A DNA stretch of 42,727 nt from Eubacterium sp. TM05-53 (GCF_003436425.1 NZ_QSPK01000002.1:1-42727), one strand, 5' to 3'; positions 32,365 through 40,017 are shown, numbered from the stretch's first letter. Notes: a model not told the origin generated them from the letters alone. Program-made: numbers and translations.

Positions 32365-32426
32365 TTCTTGTATAGATGTTGTACCTTAGCTGCAGCTTCT
32401 TCATCGATAACTCTAATGCCATTGAT
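32304..32426 (-). pseudogene. Fragment of a serine-recombinase-type protein (antisense)
   Basis: Reading the minus strand gives 41 codons without a stop: INGIRVIDEEAAAKVQ, then LYKNYLGGLSLTNAAKEAGI and a following SALH. This fits the zone after the catalytic domain of recombinase-family proteins (ViDEexAxxVxxlyxxYlxGxSl). It has no start, and both ends stop at junctions with tex and the oxidoreductase, so it is a ~120-base inserted scrap. Confidence 0.55.
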
Positions 32427-32703
32427 GGAAGCTGATTATAAAGAACATAATGTTCAAAAATTTGTGAATACACGTGTTAGTGAAATAAAAAAAAATGTAA
32501 TCTATGCAGTGAATACAAAAGATGAAACAAATGTTGAAATAACAGCGGATACAATTGTAAATGCATTAGGTTCTAAAAAGAATGTATTTGATGATAGTAA
32601 GTTAACTGTTCCATTCACTTATCTAGGAGACTGTAGTGGTGAAAGAACAGCAGATATCGCAAGTGCTATTCGTACAGGATATAAGGCTGCCAATGAAATC
32701 TAA
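32418..32703 (+). pseudogene. C-terminal fragment of an FAD-dependent NADH:flavin oxidoreductase
   Basis: MEADYKEHNVQKFVNTRV, ITADTIVNALGSKKNVF, YLGDCSGERTADIASAI and GYKAANEI match the C-terminal NAD/FAD module of BaiCD/FadH-type Old Yellow Enzyme relatives. Only ~95 of ~650 residues remain. The open frame reaches back to 32368 through the antisense recombinase scrap. Confidence 0.8.
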
Positions 32704-32733
32704 GAGGGTGTGAAAACACCTTCTTTTTTTTGA
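32702..32733 (+). terminator. Terminator closing the decayed region
   Basis: AAGAGGGTGT (32702-32711), GAAA loop, ACACCTTCTT (32716-32725), one G-U, then T6. Confidence 0.85.
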
Positions 32734-32740
32734 TACAATA

Positions 32741-32760
32741 AATGACCGTAGTTCATAAAT
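32741..32760. promoter_or_regulatory. Operator-like repeat 1
   Basis: AATGACCGTAGTTCATAAAT; differs from the copy at 32804 by one base. The core TGACCnTAGTTCA is partly palindromic (TGAnC, GnTCA). The regulator is unknown. Confidence 0.5.
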
Positions 32761-32803
32761 GTATAAATCATATATGACATATATCTCAAAACGGTATAAA
32801 AAT

Positions 32804-32823
32804 AATGACCATAGTTCATAAAT
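32804..32823. promoter_or_regulatory. Operator-like repeat 2
   Basis: AATGACCATAGTTCATAAAT, 63 bases after copy 1 and directly upstream of a -35-like TTTACA (32825-32830) that is followed after 16 bases by TATTAA (32847-32852). Confidence 0.5.
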
Positions 32824-32907
32824 ATTTACACATTTAAGAATTTGTCTATTAAAAACTCATTTTTAAAGAACTAGAATGAAACTATAAAAGAAAAGGGAGG
32901 AAGAGTT

Positions 32908-34252
32908 ATGAATTTTAGTTCTTTACAGAGTAGTGTTCAAAAGTTTGGAATGAATCAAGCTTTGAAGTATTTGGAGAAGGATCCAGAAACCAATATTCCT
33001 AAATTAATGAATTTAGTAGATAAGGTTATGCCTGAAGGTTGGTATGGTTCGCAGCGTAAATTGATTCGTGAACAAATCGATGAAAAAGGTATTTGGTATG
33101 ACTATATCATGAAGCTTTATGATTTGGATGCAGGCGTTCGTCAGACTGTATTTAAAAACTTTATTTTTTAATGCATCACTAAATGGTAGTACAAAACAAG
33201 AGGAATTGTCAGAAAAATATAATTGTAATATTCCTTGGGCTGTATTATTAGATCCAACATCTGCATGTAACTTACATTGTACAGGTTGTTGGGCTGCTGA
33301 ATATGGGCATCAATTAAATTTATCTTTAGATGATATTGATTCGATTATTCGTCAAGGAAAAGAATTAGGTACTTACATGTATATTTATACGGGTGGAGAA
33401 CCTTTAACACGTAAAAAAGATGTGATTAAAATTTGCGAAATGCATCCAGATTGTGCTTTCTTATCTTTCACAAACGGTACATTGATTGATGAAGAATTCT
33501 GTCAGGATATGTTGCGAGTTAAAAACTTTGTGCCAGCCATTAGTTTGGAAGGTTTTGAAACAGCGAATGATTCTAGACGTGGTGATGGTTGTTACAATTC
33601 TGTAAAACGTGCCATGGAATTATTAAAGAAACATAAATTGCCATTCGGAATTAGTACTTGTTATACAAGCGTAAATTATAAAGATATCGCAAGTGATGAA
33701 TTCTTTGATTTAATGATTGATGCAGGCGCTTTATTCTGCTGGTTCTTCCACTATATGCCAGTAGGAAATGGGGCTGTAAAAGAATTGCTTCCAACACCAG
33801 AACAAAGAGCGTATGTATATCATCAAATTCGTAAATTCAGAAGTGAAAAACCAATTTTCACTATGGATTTCCAAAATGATGCGCAATATGTGGGTGGATG
33901 TATTGCTGGAGGCAGAAGATATCTTCATATCAATGCTAAGGGCGATGTAGAACCATGTGTATTCATTCATTATTCGAACTGTAACATTCATAATACAACA
34001 TTACTCGATGCACTTAGATCTCCTTTATTCCAGGCTTATCATGATAATCAACCATTTAATGAAAATATGTTAAGACCTTGTCCAATGTTAGAAAATGCTG
34101 GTCGTATTCAAGAATTGGTGAAACAAAGTAAAGCAGTCAATACAGATTATGAATCCCCAGAAGATGTGGATCACTTATTGGAAAAGACAGCTCCATACGC
34201 AAAAAACTGGAAGCCAATGGCTGACAAGCTTTGGGATGAACAAAAAAAGTAG
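32908..34252 (+). pseudogene. Radical SAM/SPASM-like protein, split by a +1 frameshift in a T6 tract
   Basis: Two frames together make one ~447-residue protein. Part 1 (32908-33171) ends VRQTVFKNFIF; part 2 resumes as FNASLNGSTKQEEL and runs to 34252. The shift lies at T6 (33164-33169): removing one T restores the frame. Part 2 has the 4Fe-4S/SAM motif CNLHCTGCW, YTGGEPL, and a C-terminal Cys region (GGCIAGGRRYLHIN, DVEPCVFIHYSN, RPCPMLEN). Such proteins modify peptides or other substrates by radical chemistry; the substrate is unknown. GGGAGGAAGAGTT precedes the ATG. It probably forms an operon with the patatin-like gene 50 bases downstream. Confidence 0.82.
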
Positions 34253-34302
34253 ACAAATTAAAAAAATGAGTATAAAATTTTCAGCTAAGAAAGAGGGATA
34301 AA

Positions 34303-35223
34303 ATGAAGAAAAATAATAAGCGTTTTTCGGGAATATCCAAACTTCCAAATGGAAATACTTCAAATAAAATTGTTCCAGGATGTATTGTCCTTGAAGGCGG
34401 AGCTTTTCGAGGACTCTATACATCAGGAGTGTTAGATGCTTTAATGCAGTTTGAAATCAATATGCAGTGTACAGTTGGTACAAGTGCAGGGGCATTAAAC
34501 GGATTTAACTATGTGGCTGGTCAAATTGGTCGTAGTGCAAGAATTAATTTAGGGTATCGCCACGATTCTCGTTATGTTGGTTTAGAAGCTTTTAAAAACA
34601 ACAAAGGAATCATTGGATTTGATTTTTTGATGAAAGGAACTCAATATTTTGATCCATTAAATACACCTCGTTTTATGAATCCAACGCGTGATTTTATTGC
34701 GGTATGTACAAATTGTAAAACGGGAAGGCCTGAATATTTTAGTAAAAATAAAACGCAGGATATTTTTAAAGCTGTACAAGCCAGTGCAACCATGCCTTAT
34801 GTTTCAAAGATGGTTGAAATTGAGGATGGCTTATATTTAGATGGTGGCTGCAGCGATAAGATAGCGTATCAATGGGCGTTGGATCATGATTATGAGAAAA
34901 TCATTGTGGTTCGTACACGTCAAAGAGAGTATCGAAAGAGTGAAGCGAATCCGTTCGTTCAAAAAATGACGAAAAGATTGTATGCTGAATATCCAGCTTT
35001 AGAACAGAAGTTGGAATCGATGAATAGTGACTACAATAGACAGTGTGATGAATTAGTAAGGCTTGAAAATGAAGGAAGAATCTTTACGATTGCCCCAAGC
35101 AAGCCAGTAAATGTATCGCGCGTAGAGGGAGATGTAGATAAACTCGCTGATCTTTACTACATGGGGTATTTGGATGGGTTGAATCAGATTCAAAGAATCA
35201 AAGAATATTTAGAAATTGATTAA
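34303..35223 (+). CDS. Patatin-like phospholipase family protein
   Basis: 306 residues. The catalytic dyad of patatin lipases is present: Ser61 in GTSAG and Asp180 in YLDGG, with the oxyanion-hole EGGAFRGLYTSG before Ser61. These enzymes hydrolyse acyl esters of phospholipids or other lipids in the cytoplasm or at the membrane. Similarity is to the bacterial YjjU/RssA-like branch with a ~100-residue C-terminal helical region. AAGAGGGATAAA precedes the ATG. Expressed with the radical SAM gene, a common partnership I recall in gut Bacillota. Confidence 0.87.
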   Translation: MKKNNKRFSGISKLPNGNTSNKIVPGCIVLEGGAFRGLYTSGVLDALMQFEINMQCTVGTSAGALNGFNYVAGQIGRSARINLGYRHDSRYVGLEAFKNNKGIIGFDFLMKGTQYFDPLNTPRFMNPTRDFIAVCTNCKTGRPEYFSKNKTQDIFKAVQASATMPYVSKMVEIEDGLYLDGGCSDKIAYQWALDHDYEKIIVVRTRQREYRKSEANPFVQKMTKRLYAEYPALEQKLESMNSDYNRQCDELVRLENEGRIFTIAPSKPVNVSRVEGDVDKLADLYYMGYLDGLNQIQRIKEYLEID

Positions 35224-35241
35224 GAGGCGACGCCTCTTTTT
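35222..35241 (+). terminator. Terminator of the patatin gene
   Basis: AAGAGGC, GAC loop, GCCTCTT, then T3; overlaps the stop codon. Confidence 0.75.
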
Positions 35242-35274
35242 CACTTTGTGTTAGAATAAGTGTAGGTGATTTTT

Positions 35275-35568
35275 ATGGTACAAGAAAGACAACAAGAAAT
35301 CGTAAATAAATTATTAAACTATATGGATACATTAGACGATGGTAGTGAAGTAAGTACTTGGGATTTAATGGATGAAGTATTTAACTATCAACGCTTTAAT
35401 GATGGATATTGTTTTAATGATTTTAAAATTAGCGAAGAAGAATTTATTTCGTTAGATTCGCTATTAAAGGAAAGTGCAATGAAAGAGGGATTCTTTATTG
35501 ATGACTCTATTTATCAAGATGTGATTGGGGCTTTTCCTTTTAGTTTGACATTTGTAGTAAGGAAATAG
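35275..35568 (+). CDS. Hypothetical acidic protein
   Basis: I do not recognise this 97-residue protein. It is acidic and soluble, with no membrane segment: QEIVNKLLNYMDTLDDG, STWDLMDEVFNYQRF, DFKISEEEFISLDSLL, GAFPFSLTFVVRK. ATG 35275 is chosen because GTAGGTGA lies six bases upstream; an in-frame start nine bases earlier overlaps that site. The macro-domain gene begins two bases after its stop, so the two are co-translated. Confidence 0.65.
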   Translation: MVQERQQEIVNKLLNYMDTLDDGSEVSTWDLMDEVFNYQRFNDGYCFNDFKISEEEFISLDSLLKESAMKEGFFIDDSIYQDVIGAFPFSLTFVVRK

Positions 35569-35570
35569 GT

Positions 35571-36461
35571 ATGGAAAAATTAGAAACATTGATTCAAGAA
35601 TTATATCAAGAGGGGACTCGTGAAAAAAATATGGAGGTTCTTTCGCATATTCGTAAATTGGCAAAAGAAGAAAAACAATTTATTATTCCTGTTGGCGATG
35701 TCGAGGGTGAAAAAGTCTATCGAAGATTATCTTTAGATGATGGTCAAGATGTATTTGTAGCTTTTACTACACAGGCTCAAGTGGATTTGGGTCAGGCTAC
35801 AGAAACATTAAATCAAAGTGTGATGGATGTACTCCATATGGTGCATGATACACAAGGTGTAAGTGGAGTCGTATTAAATCCTTGGAAAGATTCGTATTTT
35901 TTACCAAAAGTTTTAATTGAAATGATTTTAGACAATAAGAATTTAGAGAGTGAAATCAAAGTAGTAAAAGGAGATATAACTACTTTTGATGGAGATTGTA
36001 TTGTCAATGCAGCGAATGAATCGCTTTTGGGTGGCGGCGGTGTAGATGGCGCTATTCATAGAGCAGCCGGTCCCATGTTACTTGAAGAGTGTAAGCTATT
36101 AAATGGTTGTCATACAGGTCAGGCCAAGATTACTAAAGGGTATGATTTAAAGGTAAAGTATGTAATTCATACTGTGGGACCCATTTATTCAGGACAACAT
36201 GAAGATGAGCATATGTTGAGGGATTGTTATTGGAATAGTTTGAGTTTAGCTCGTAAGTATGATATTCATACAATCGCATTTCCATGTATTTCATGTGGTG
36301 TTTATGGCTATCCAGTAGAAAAGGCAGTGCCACTTGTATTAAAGACAATTGCGGATTGGTTGGATGCGAATAGTGATTATACAATGAAAATTAGTTTGTA
36401 TTGTTTTGACGAAGAAACGACAAAGGAATATCAAAAATATACAACGTATCAGGGAGAATAG
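35571..36461 (+). CDS. SseB-like domain fused to a macro domain
   Basis: 296 residues in two parts. Residues ~1-120 resemble the SseB N-terminal domain (MEVLSHIRKLAKEEKQFIIPV, VFVAFTTQAQVDLGQ, GVVLNPWKDSYFLP). Residues ~129-290 form a macro domain: IKVVKGDITTFDGDCIVNAA, NESLLGGGGVDGAIH and the phosphate-binding ISCGVYGYP. Macro domains of this YmdB-like type bind or hydrolyse ADP-ribose and O-acetyl-ADP-ribose. The SseB part probably mediates protein contacts; that is inference. The gene follows the acidic hypothetical with a 2-base gap. Confidence 0.85.
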   Translation: MEKLETLIQELYQEGTREKNMEVLSHIRKLAKEEKQFIIPVGDVEGEKVYRRLSLDDGQDVFVAFTTQAQVDLGQATETLNQSVMDVLHMVHDTQGVSGVVLNPWKDSYFLPKVLIEMILDNKNLESEIKVVKGDITTFDGDCIVNAANESLLGGGGVDGAIHRAAGPMLLEECKLLNGCHTGQAKITKGYDLKVKYVIHTVGPIYSGQHEDEHMLRDCYWNSLSLARKYDIHTIAFPCISCGVYGYPVEKAVPLVLKTIADWLDANSDYTMKISLYCFDEETTKEYQKYTTYQGE

Positions 36462-36477
36462 TCTTCCTGATTCTTTT
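36449..36477 (+). terminator. Terminator of the SseB-macro gene
   Basis: TCAGGGAGA (36449-36457), ATAG loop, TCTTCCTGA (36462-36470), one G-U, then T-rich. The stop codon lies in the loop. Confidence 0.75.
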
Positions 36478-36483
36478 TATTAT

Positions 36484-36507
36484 CTATTTAGAAAAAATTC
36501 TAAATAG
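36484..36507. promoter_or_regulatory. SdpR-type operator 1 (24-bp palindrome)
   Basis: CTATTTAGAA-AAAA-TTCTAAATAG, perfect arms of 10 bp, just upstream of the -35 element. Confidence 0.8.
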
Positions 36508-36509
36508 TA

Positions 36510-36537
36510 TTGAAATTATATTTAAAAGGTATATAAT
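36510..36537 (+). promoter_or_regulatory. Promoter of sdpR-sdpI-like genes
   Basis: TTGAAA (36510-36515), 16 bases, TATAAT (36532-36537). It is enclosed by the two palindromes. Confidence 0.8.
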
Positions 36538-36561
36538 CTATTTAGAAATATTTCTAAATAG
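36538..36561. promoter_or_regulatory. SdpR-type operator 2 (24-bp palindrome)
   Basis: CTATTTAGAA-ATAT-TTCTAAATAG, same arms as operator 1, starting right after the -10, so bound repressor would block initiation. Centres are 54 bp apart. Confidence 0.8.
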
Positions 36562-36572
36562 GTGGTGATATT

Positions 36573-36851
36573 TTGTTTGAAAAAACGTTTAAAGCTTTAG
36601 GTGCTCCAGTCAGAAGAGACATTTTGAGTTTATTAAAAAAAGGCAAGATGTCAGCTGGAGATATCGCAAGTCATTTTGATATGTCTCAGGCAACTGTTTC
36701 TTATCACTTATCCTTATTAAAGGATGCAGGTTTGATTTGTGAAGAGAAGGATAAAAATTTTATCTTTTATCAAATTAACGCATCTGTTTTTGAGGAGATG
36801 TTGTGTTATTTTAAATCTTTTATTGGAGGGAATGAAGATGTTGAAAAATAA
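36573..36851 (+). CDS. ArsR-family autorepressor (SdpR-like)
   Basis: 92 residues with a winged helix: FKALGAPVRRDILSLL, MSAGDIASHFDMSQATVSYHLSLLKDAGL, then a wing FIFYQINASVFEEM. No metal-binding Cys set is present, as in SdpR rather than metal sensors. In Bacillus, SdpR represses its own operon and is drawn to the membrane by ligand-bound SdpI. The start is TTG, preceded by GGTGGTGATA. The gene overlaps the SdpI-like gene by 14 bases. Confidence 0.85.
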   Translation: MFEKTFKALGAPVRRDILSLLKKGKMSAGDIASHFDMSQATVSYHLSLLKDAGLICEEKDKNFIFYQINASVFEEMLCYFKSFIGGNEDVEK

Positions 36852-37464
36852 ATGGTTTATGTTTAGTTTAGCTTTGTTTGTGATTCCTTTAGTATTGAAT
36901 CTAGTTTTCTATAATCAACTACCGGATGTTGTGCCAACCCATTTTGATGTAAATGGGCAAGTCAATGGAACAATGCCTAAGTTTATGGGTTTATTTGGTA
37001 TGTTATTCTTGTGCTTGGCAATTCATGTATTTACTTGTTTTGTGACGGTAAAAGATCCAAAGCGAAATAATATTCCAGATTTTATGATGAATATTCTATT
37101 TATGATTTGTCCTGTTGTTTGTATTGTGACAAGTATGACAATTATTTATTTTGGTTTGGGCTATTCTTTTGATGTTAGTTTTGTGATGAATATTCTAGTG
37201 GGTGTATTACTAATTGTATTAGGAAATTATTTGCCAAAAGTAAAACGGAATTATGCGGTTGGAATTAAAACATCATGGGCATTGAATAGTGATGAAAACT
37301 GGGTGTTGTCAAATCGTGTGGGTGGCTATTGTATGGTCATTGCTGGAATTTTATATATAGTACTTGGATTACTTGGTTATGTGACAATGGGCATTGTTGT
37401 GATTCTTGTAGCGACTATTATTCCGTGTATCTATAGTTATATATTATTTAAGCGAGGAATTTAG
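36838..37464 (+). CDS. SdpI/YhfL-family membrane protein (immunity or signal transducer)
   Basis: 208 residues with about six hydrophobic segments (WFMFSLALFVIPLVLNLVF, GLFGMLFLCLAIHVFTCF, ILFMICPVVCIVTSM and others). It has the DUF1648-like early motif LPDVVPTHFDVNGQVNG and SdpI's YLPKVKRNYAVGIKTSWAL. In Bacillus SdpI gives immunity to the SdpC toxin and sequesters SdpR. No sdpABC genes are in the window. ATG 36838 has GGAGGG seven bases upstream; the longer frame from 36739 overlaps the regulator gene. Confidence 0.87.
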   Translation: MLKNKWFMFSLALFVIPLVLNLVFYNQLPDVVPTHFDVNGQVNGTMPKFMGLFGMLFLCLAIHVFTCFVTVKDPKRNNIPDFMMNILFMICPVVCIVTSMTIIYFGLGYSFDVSFVMNILVGVLLIVLGNYLPKVKRNYAVGIKTSWALNSDENWVLSNRVGGYCMVIAGILYIVLGLLGYVTMGIVVILVATIIPCIYSYILFKRGI

Positions 37465-37475
37465 TTTCCTCGCTT
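37450..37475. terminator. Shared bidirectional terminator with both stop codons in its loop
   Basis: AAGCGAGGAA (37450-37459) pairs perfectly with TTCCTCGCTT (37466-37475). The six-base loop region holds the plus stop TAG (37462-37464) and the minus stop (37461-37463). Confidence 0.8.
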
Positions 37476-38489
37476 GATTTCGTTTTGAATGCATTTGAAT
37501 AAGACTTGAATGGTTTCACTAATCATTTTCTTCGTTTGACTATCCATATTCTGAATGGATTTGATCATCTCAATCACATCGATATTCTGTCTGAAATCCT
37601 TTGGGTTTTCATAATCTGAAAAGATAGAGTAAATGGTATCAATAACTTGTTTGCGTGTATTGACATCAATGGATTTAAGCCATTTTGATAGTGTGGATTG
37701 TGTATGTTTAGATAGTTGATCATTTTGTTCTAGATAAATAAAATCACCGTTTTCAACGCACCACGTAAATGGATCATGTTGAAGGATGGATATGGCATCA
37801 CTTTGGATGATTTGATAATTATTTGTTTCTTCAAGTAAGAGTCCAATAACACTCGATTGTGGTATGGTCTTAAATACTTTCTTATCGGTTTGATAAGGTG
37901 TAAGAAATCCAGGCCCATCATGGTTGTATATACAAAAAATTGAATTTTGCGTATATATACCTGCGTAAAGTGCTAAATTAGCTCCTTTGGAGTGTCCGCC
38001 TAAGATGAGTTTGTGTTTTGTCTTATAGTTATTCACATAGTTTAAGGCAGAAATTTGACTAGGAATATTTTCTTGAAAACATAGGTTGAAATCTTCTTTC
38101 CATCCTACAAAACTTGCGTCTGTACCGCGAAAGGCAATGTAGTCTGTTTGGTTGGGTAAATGAAAAGTCATAGCACAGAATTGTTTTTCATTATCTTTGT
38201 CAAAATTAGTTTGTAGATGAGAAATGGTAATGGCTTCATAGCGAAGGGAGTGTATGCACTGAAGGAATAATTCTTCGTTTAATTCAGGTACTCGGGTATC
38301 AATGCATAAAGTATCAATCTCATTTTCAAATTCAGTTAATAAATGGACTTCGGATTCAATGTCAATGCTTGAGTTTTCAAATTTAATATAGGAGATTTGT
38401 GAGAGAATCAAAGAGTCCACATTATTAAATGGGTATTCTTCAAGGGTTAAATTTCCGTATTCTTTAATGTAGTCAATGATGTTTTTCAT
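37461..38489 (-). CDS. Mbeg1-like (DUF2974) alpha/beta hydrolase
   Basis: The protein is ~342 residues from the start used here. The nucleophile elbow GGHSKGANLALYAG, YIAFRGTDASFVGWKEDFN and a later NHDGPGF match DUF2974 lipase-like proteins; the natural substrate is unknown. MKNIIDYIKEYGNLTLEEYPFN resembles the usual family start, so 38489 is taken as start, although ATG 38507 and TTG 38567 are in frame and none has a good ribosome site. It converges on the SdpI-like gene, overlapping it by four bases, and diverges from the MntP-like gene. Confidence 0.75.
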   Translation of the reverse strand: MKNIIDYIKEYGNLTLEEYPFNNVDSLILSQISYIKFENSSIDIESEVHLLTEFENEIDTLCIDTRVPELNEELFLQCIHSLRYEAITISHLQTNFDKDNEKQFCAMTFHLPNQTDYIAFRGTDASFVGWKEDFNLCFQENIPSQISALNYVNNYKTKHKLILGGHSKGANLALYAGIYTQNSIFCIYNHDGPGFLTPYQTDKKVFKTIPQSSVIGLLLEETNNYQIIQSDAISILQHDPFTWCVENGDFIYLEQNDQLSKHTQSTLSKWLKSIDVNTRKQVIDTIYSIFSDYENPKDFRQNIDVIEMIKSIQNMDSQTKKMISETIQVLFKCIQNEIKRGN

Positions 38490-38592
38490 AGCTTTATTGT
38501 AGTTCATAAATACATTTATTGAAATATGTTCATCGTGATTTTTAAAATAATCCAAGTTCGTATACAATAAGGTTAGTGAAGGTGGATTGTAT

Positions 38593-39150
38593 ATGTTGAT
38601 ATTTGGGATTTTAAGTATTTTTCTTAGTTTAGACGCATTTGTATGTGCATTAGAGCAGGGGGCTACAATTCGTAATATTCGTTTTTCAAAAGTGTTAAGT
38701 TATGGCTTGATTTTTGCACTATGCAGTGCAGGCATGTTTTTATTAGGACATGGAATGTCTATGTATATATTTGGTCGTCCTTGGGCAACGTTAAATAAGT
38801 ATGTTGCGATTTTTGTGTTTTTAATTCTAGGAATTGGAATGGTCATCTATAGTTTTAAGCGTGGAAAGTTTGTGGAAAGATTAAAAGAGTTTGATACAAA
38901 GGAAATTATTAAGCTTGCGTTAATTGGTGGCTTGGATTGTTTCTTAGTTGGAGTTGGTTGTTATTATATGAATCTTCCTTATTTGATGGAGTCTTTAGTT
39001 TTATTTTTAATTGTTCTTTGTGGGTATATGATTCATTTCTATATTGGATATTATAATGGGGCTGGATATCAAAAGGCTTATTATTTTCTTTGTGGAGCGG
39101 TATACTTATTTATGAGCTTATCATTAATTTTTAAATTGATTCGATTGTAG
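38593..39150 (+). CDS. MntP/YtaF-like membrane transporter
   Basis: 185 residues and about six membrane helices. FLSLDAFVCALEQGA near the start and GGLDCFLVGVGCYYM in the second half are the paired Asp motifs of MntP-type (DUF204/YtaF) proteins. MntP exports manganese; YtaF relatives are uncharacterised, so the ion is unknown. AAGGTGG lies seven bases before ATG 38593; a TTG six bases upstream is less likely. No manganese riboswitch precedes it. A TetR regulator follows after 10 bases. Confidence 0.75.
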   Translation: MLIFGILSIFLSLDAFVCALEQGATIRNIRFSKVLSYGLIFALCSAGMFLLGHGMSMYIFGRPWATLNKYVAIFVFLILGIGMVIYSFKRGKFVERLKEFDTKEIIKLALIGGLDCFLVGVGCYYMNLPYLMESLVLFLIVLCGYMIHFYIGYYNGAGYQKAYYFLCGAVYLFMSLSLIFKLIRL

Positions 39151-39160
39151 AGGTGATTTC

Positions 39161-39721
39161 ATGACATTTAATGAAAAGGTGACAATGAAAGATCTTCTGA
39201 GTGAGGGATTATATATTTTAATGCAACAAAAGCCTTTTGAAAAGATTACAATCAAACAGATTTGCGATAAAACGGGTGTTATTCGTGGAACTTTTTATAA
39301 TCATTTCATGGATAAGTATGAGGCATTGGAATATTTGATTCATCGTATGTTTTTTAAGGGGTTTGAAAATCAAACGAATCCTCAAATCATCAAACATATT
39401 TTTCAAACGGTAAGTGATAATCGAGACTTCTTTAAGTCTTGTTACAGAATCACAGGTCAGAATGGTTTTGAAGACTTGATGAGTAATGTGTTTAAAGAAA
39501 TATTTAGAAATGTATTTTCTTATTTAGATGTGAGTGGAATGGATTCAAGGTTCACAGTGGATTTTCTAGTGGATTATTATGCGAATGATTTATTATATTT
39601 TTTAAAGTATTGGATCCAACATAATTTTGAACCGGATGTAGAAACATATTATGCCAAGATAGATGTTTTATTTAAAAACAGTATTAAAGAATTAAATATT
39701 CGATATATGGATAAATCTTAA
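39161..39721 (+). CDS. TetR/AcrR-family regulator (DhaS-like C-terminus)
   Basis: 186 residues. The N-terminal helix-turn-helix is typical: LLSEGLYILMQQKPFEKITI, KQICDKTGVIRGTFYNHFMDKYEAL. The C-terminal ~130 residues are helical and fit the TetR_C_8/DhaS-like group rather than drug-binding QacR types. It may control its upstream neighbour, the MntP-like gene; its operator is not identified, although operator-like repeats occur 6 kb away at 32741 and 32804. AGGTGATTTC precedes the ATG. Confidence 0.85.
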   Translation: MTFNEKVTMKDLLSEGLYILMQQKPFEKITIKQICDKTGVIRGTFYNHFMDKYEALEYLIHRMFFKGFENQTNPQIIKHIFQTVSDNRDFFKSCYRITGQNGFEDLMSNVFKEIFRNVFSYLDVSGMDSRFTVDFLVDYYANDLLYFLKYWIQHNFEPDVETYYAKIDVLFKNSIKELNIRYMDKS

Positions 39722-39722
39722 A

Positions 39723-39751
39723 TTGACAAATTGTGTATTGTCTAGTAGGAT
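39723..39751 (+). promoter_or_regulatory. lysS promoter
   Basis: TTGACA (39723-39728), 17 bases, TAGGAT (39746-39751). Transcription starts near 39758. Confidence 0.8.
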
Positions 39752-39757
39752 AAAAAC

Positions 39758-39991
39758 GTATAAAAAGGCAATGAAGAGGGCGAGTACCTTTTAGAAATAC
39801 TTTAGAGAGCTTTTGGTTGGTGAAAAAAAGCGTAGGACTAATTGGGAATAAAGACTTGGAGCTATTTGTATTTCCTGCATTAAAGGAAGCGCTGTTTATA
39901 GACAGTGACTAAGGCTGGGCAAAGTGATTTGTCTGGTAAATTAGGGTGGTAACACGAGCACTTCGTCCCTTTGTGGCAAGTGCCTTTTTTT
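39758..39991 (+). promoter_or_regulatory. Lysine T-box riboswitch
   Basis: The leader senses uncharged tRNA-Lys and lets transcription continue into lysS. The T-box sequence AGGGTGGTAACACG is at 39943-39956 and its antiterminator partner CGTCCCT follows. The terminator stem pairs GCACTT (39958-39963) with AAGTGC (39978-39983), then T7. In stem I, GAGAGC...GGTGAAA is the AG-bulge/distal region and AATAAAGAC (39847-39855) presents AAA, a Lys codon followed by a purine, as specifier (39850-39852). Confidence 0.92.
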
Positions 39992-40017
39992 ATGGATAAA
40001 AGAAAAAGGAGAAAACA

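Noticed and set aside
38500..38520. Third copy of the TAGTTCATAAAT operator-like motif
   Set aside because: Only 12 bases match, and they fall inside the Mbeg1-like frame or its start region, without the TGACC half.
38520..38592. yybP-ykoY manganese riboswitch before the MntP-like gene
   Set aside because: The region is too short and overlaps the divergent gene; no motif is visible.
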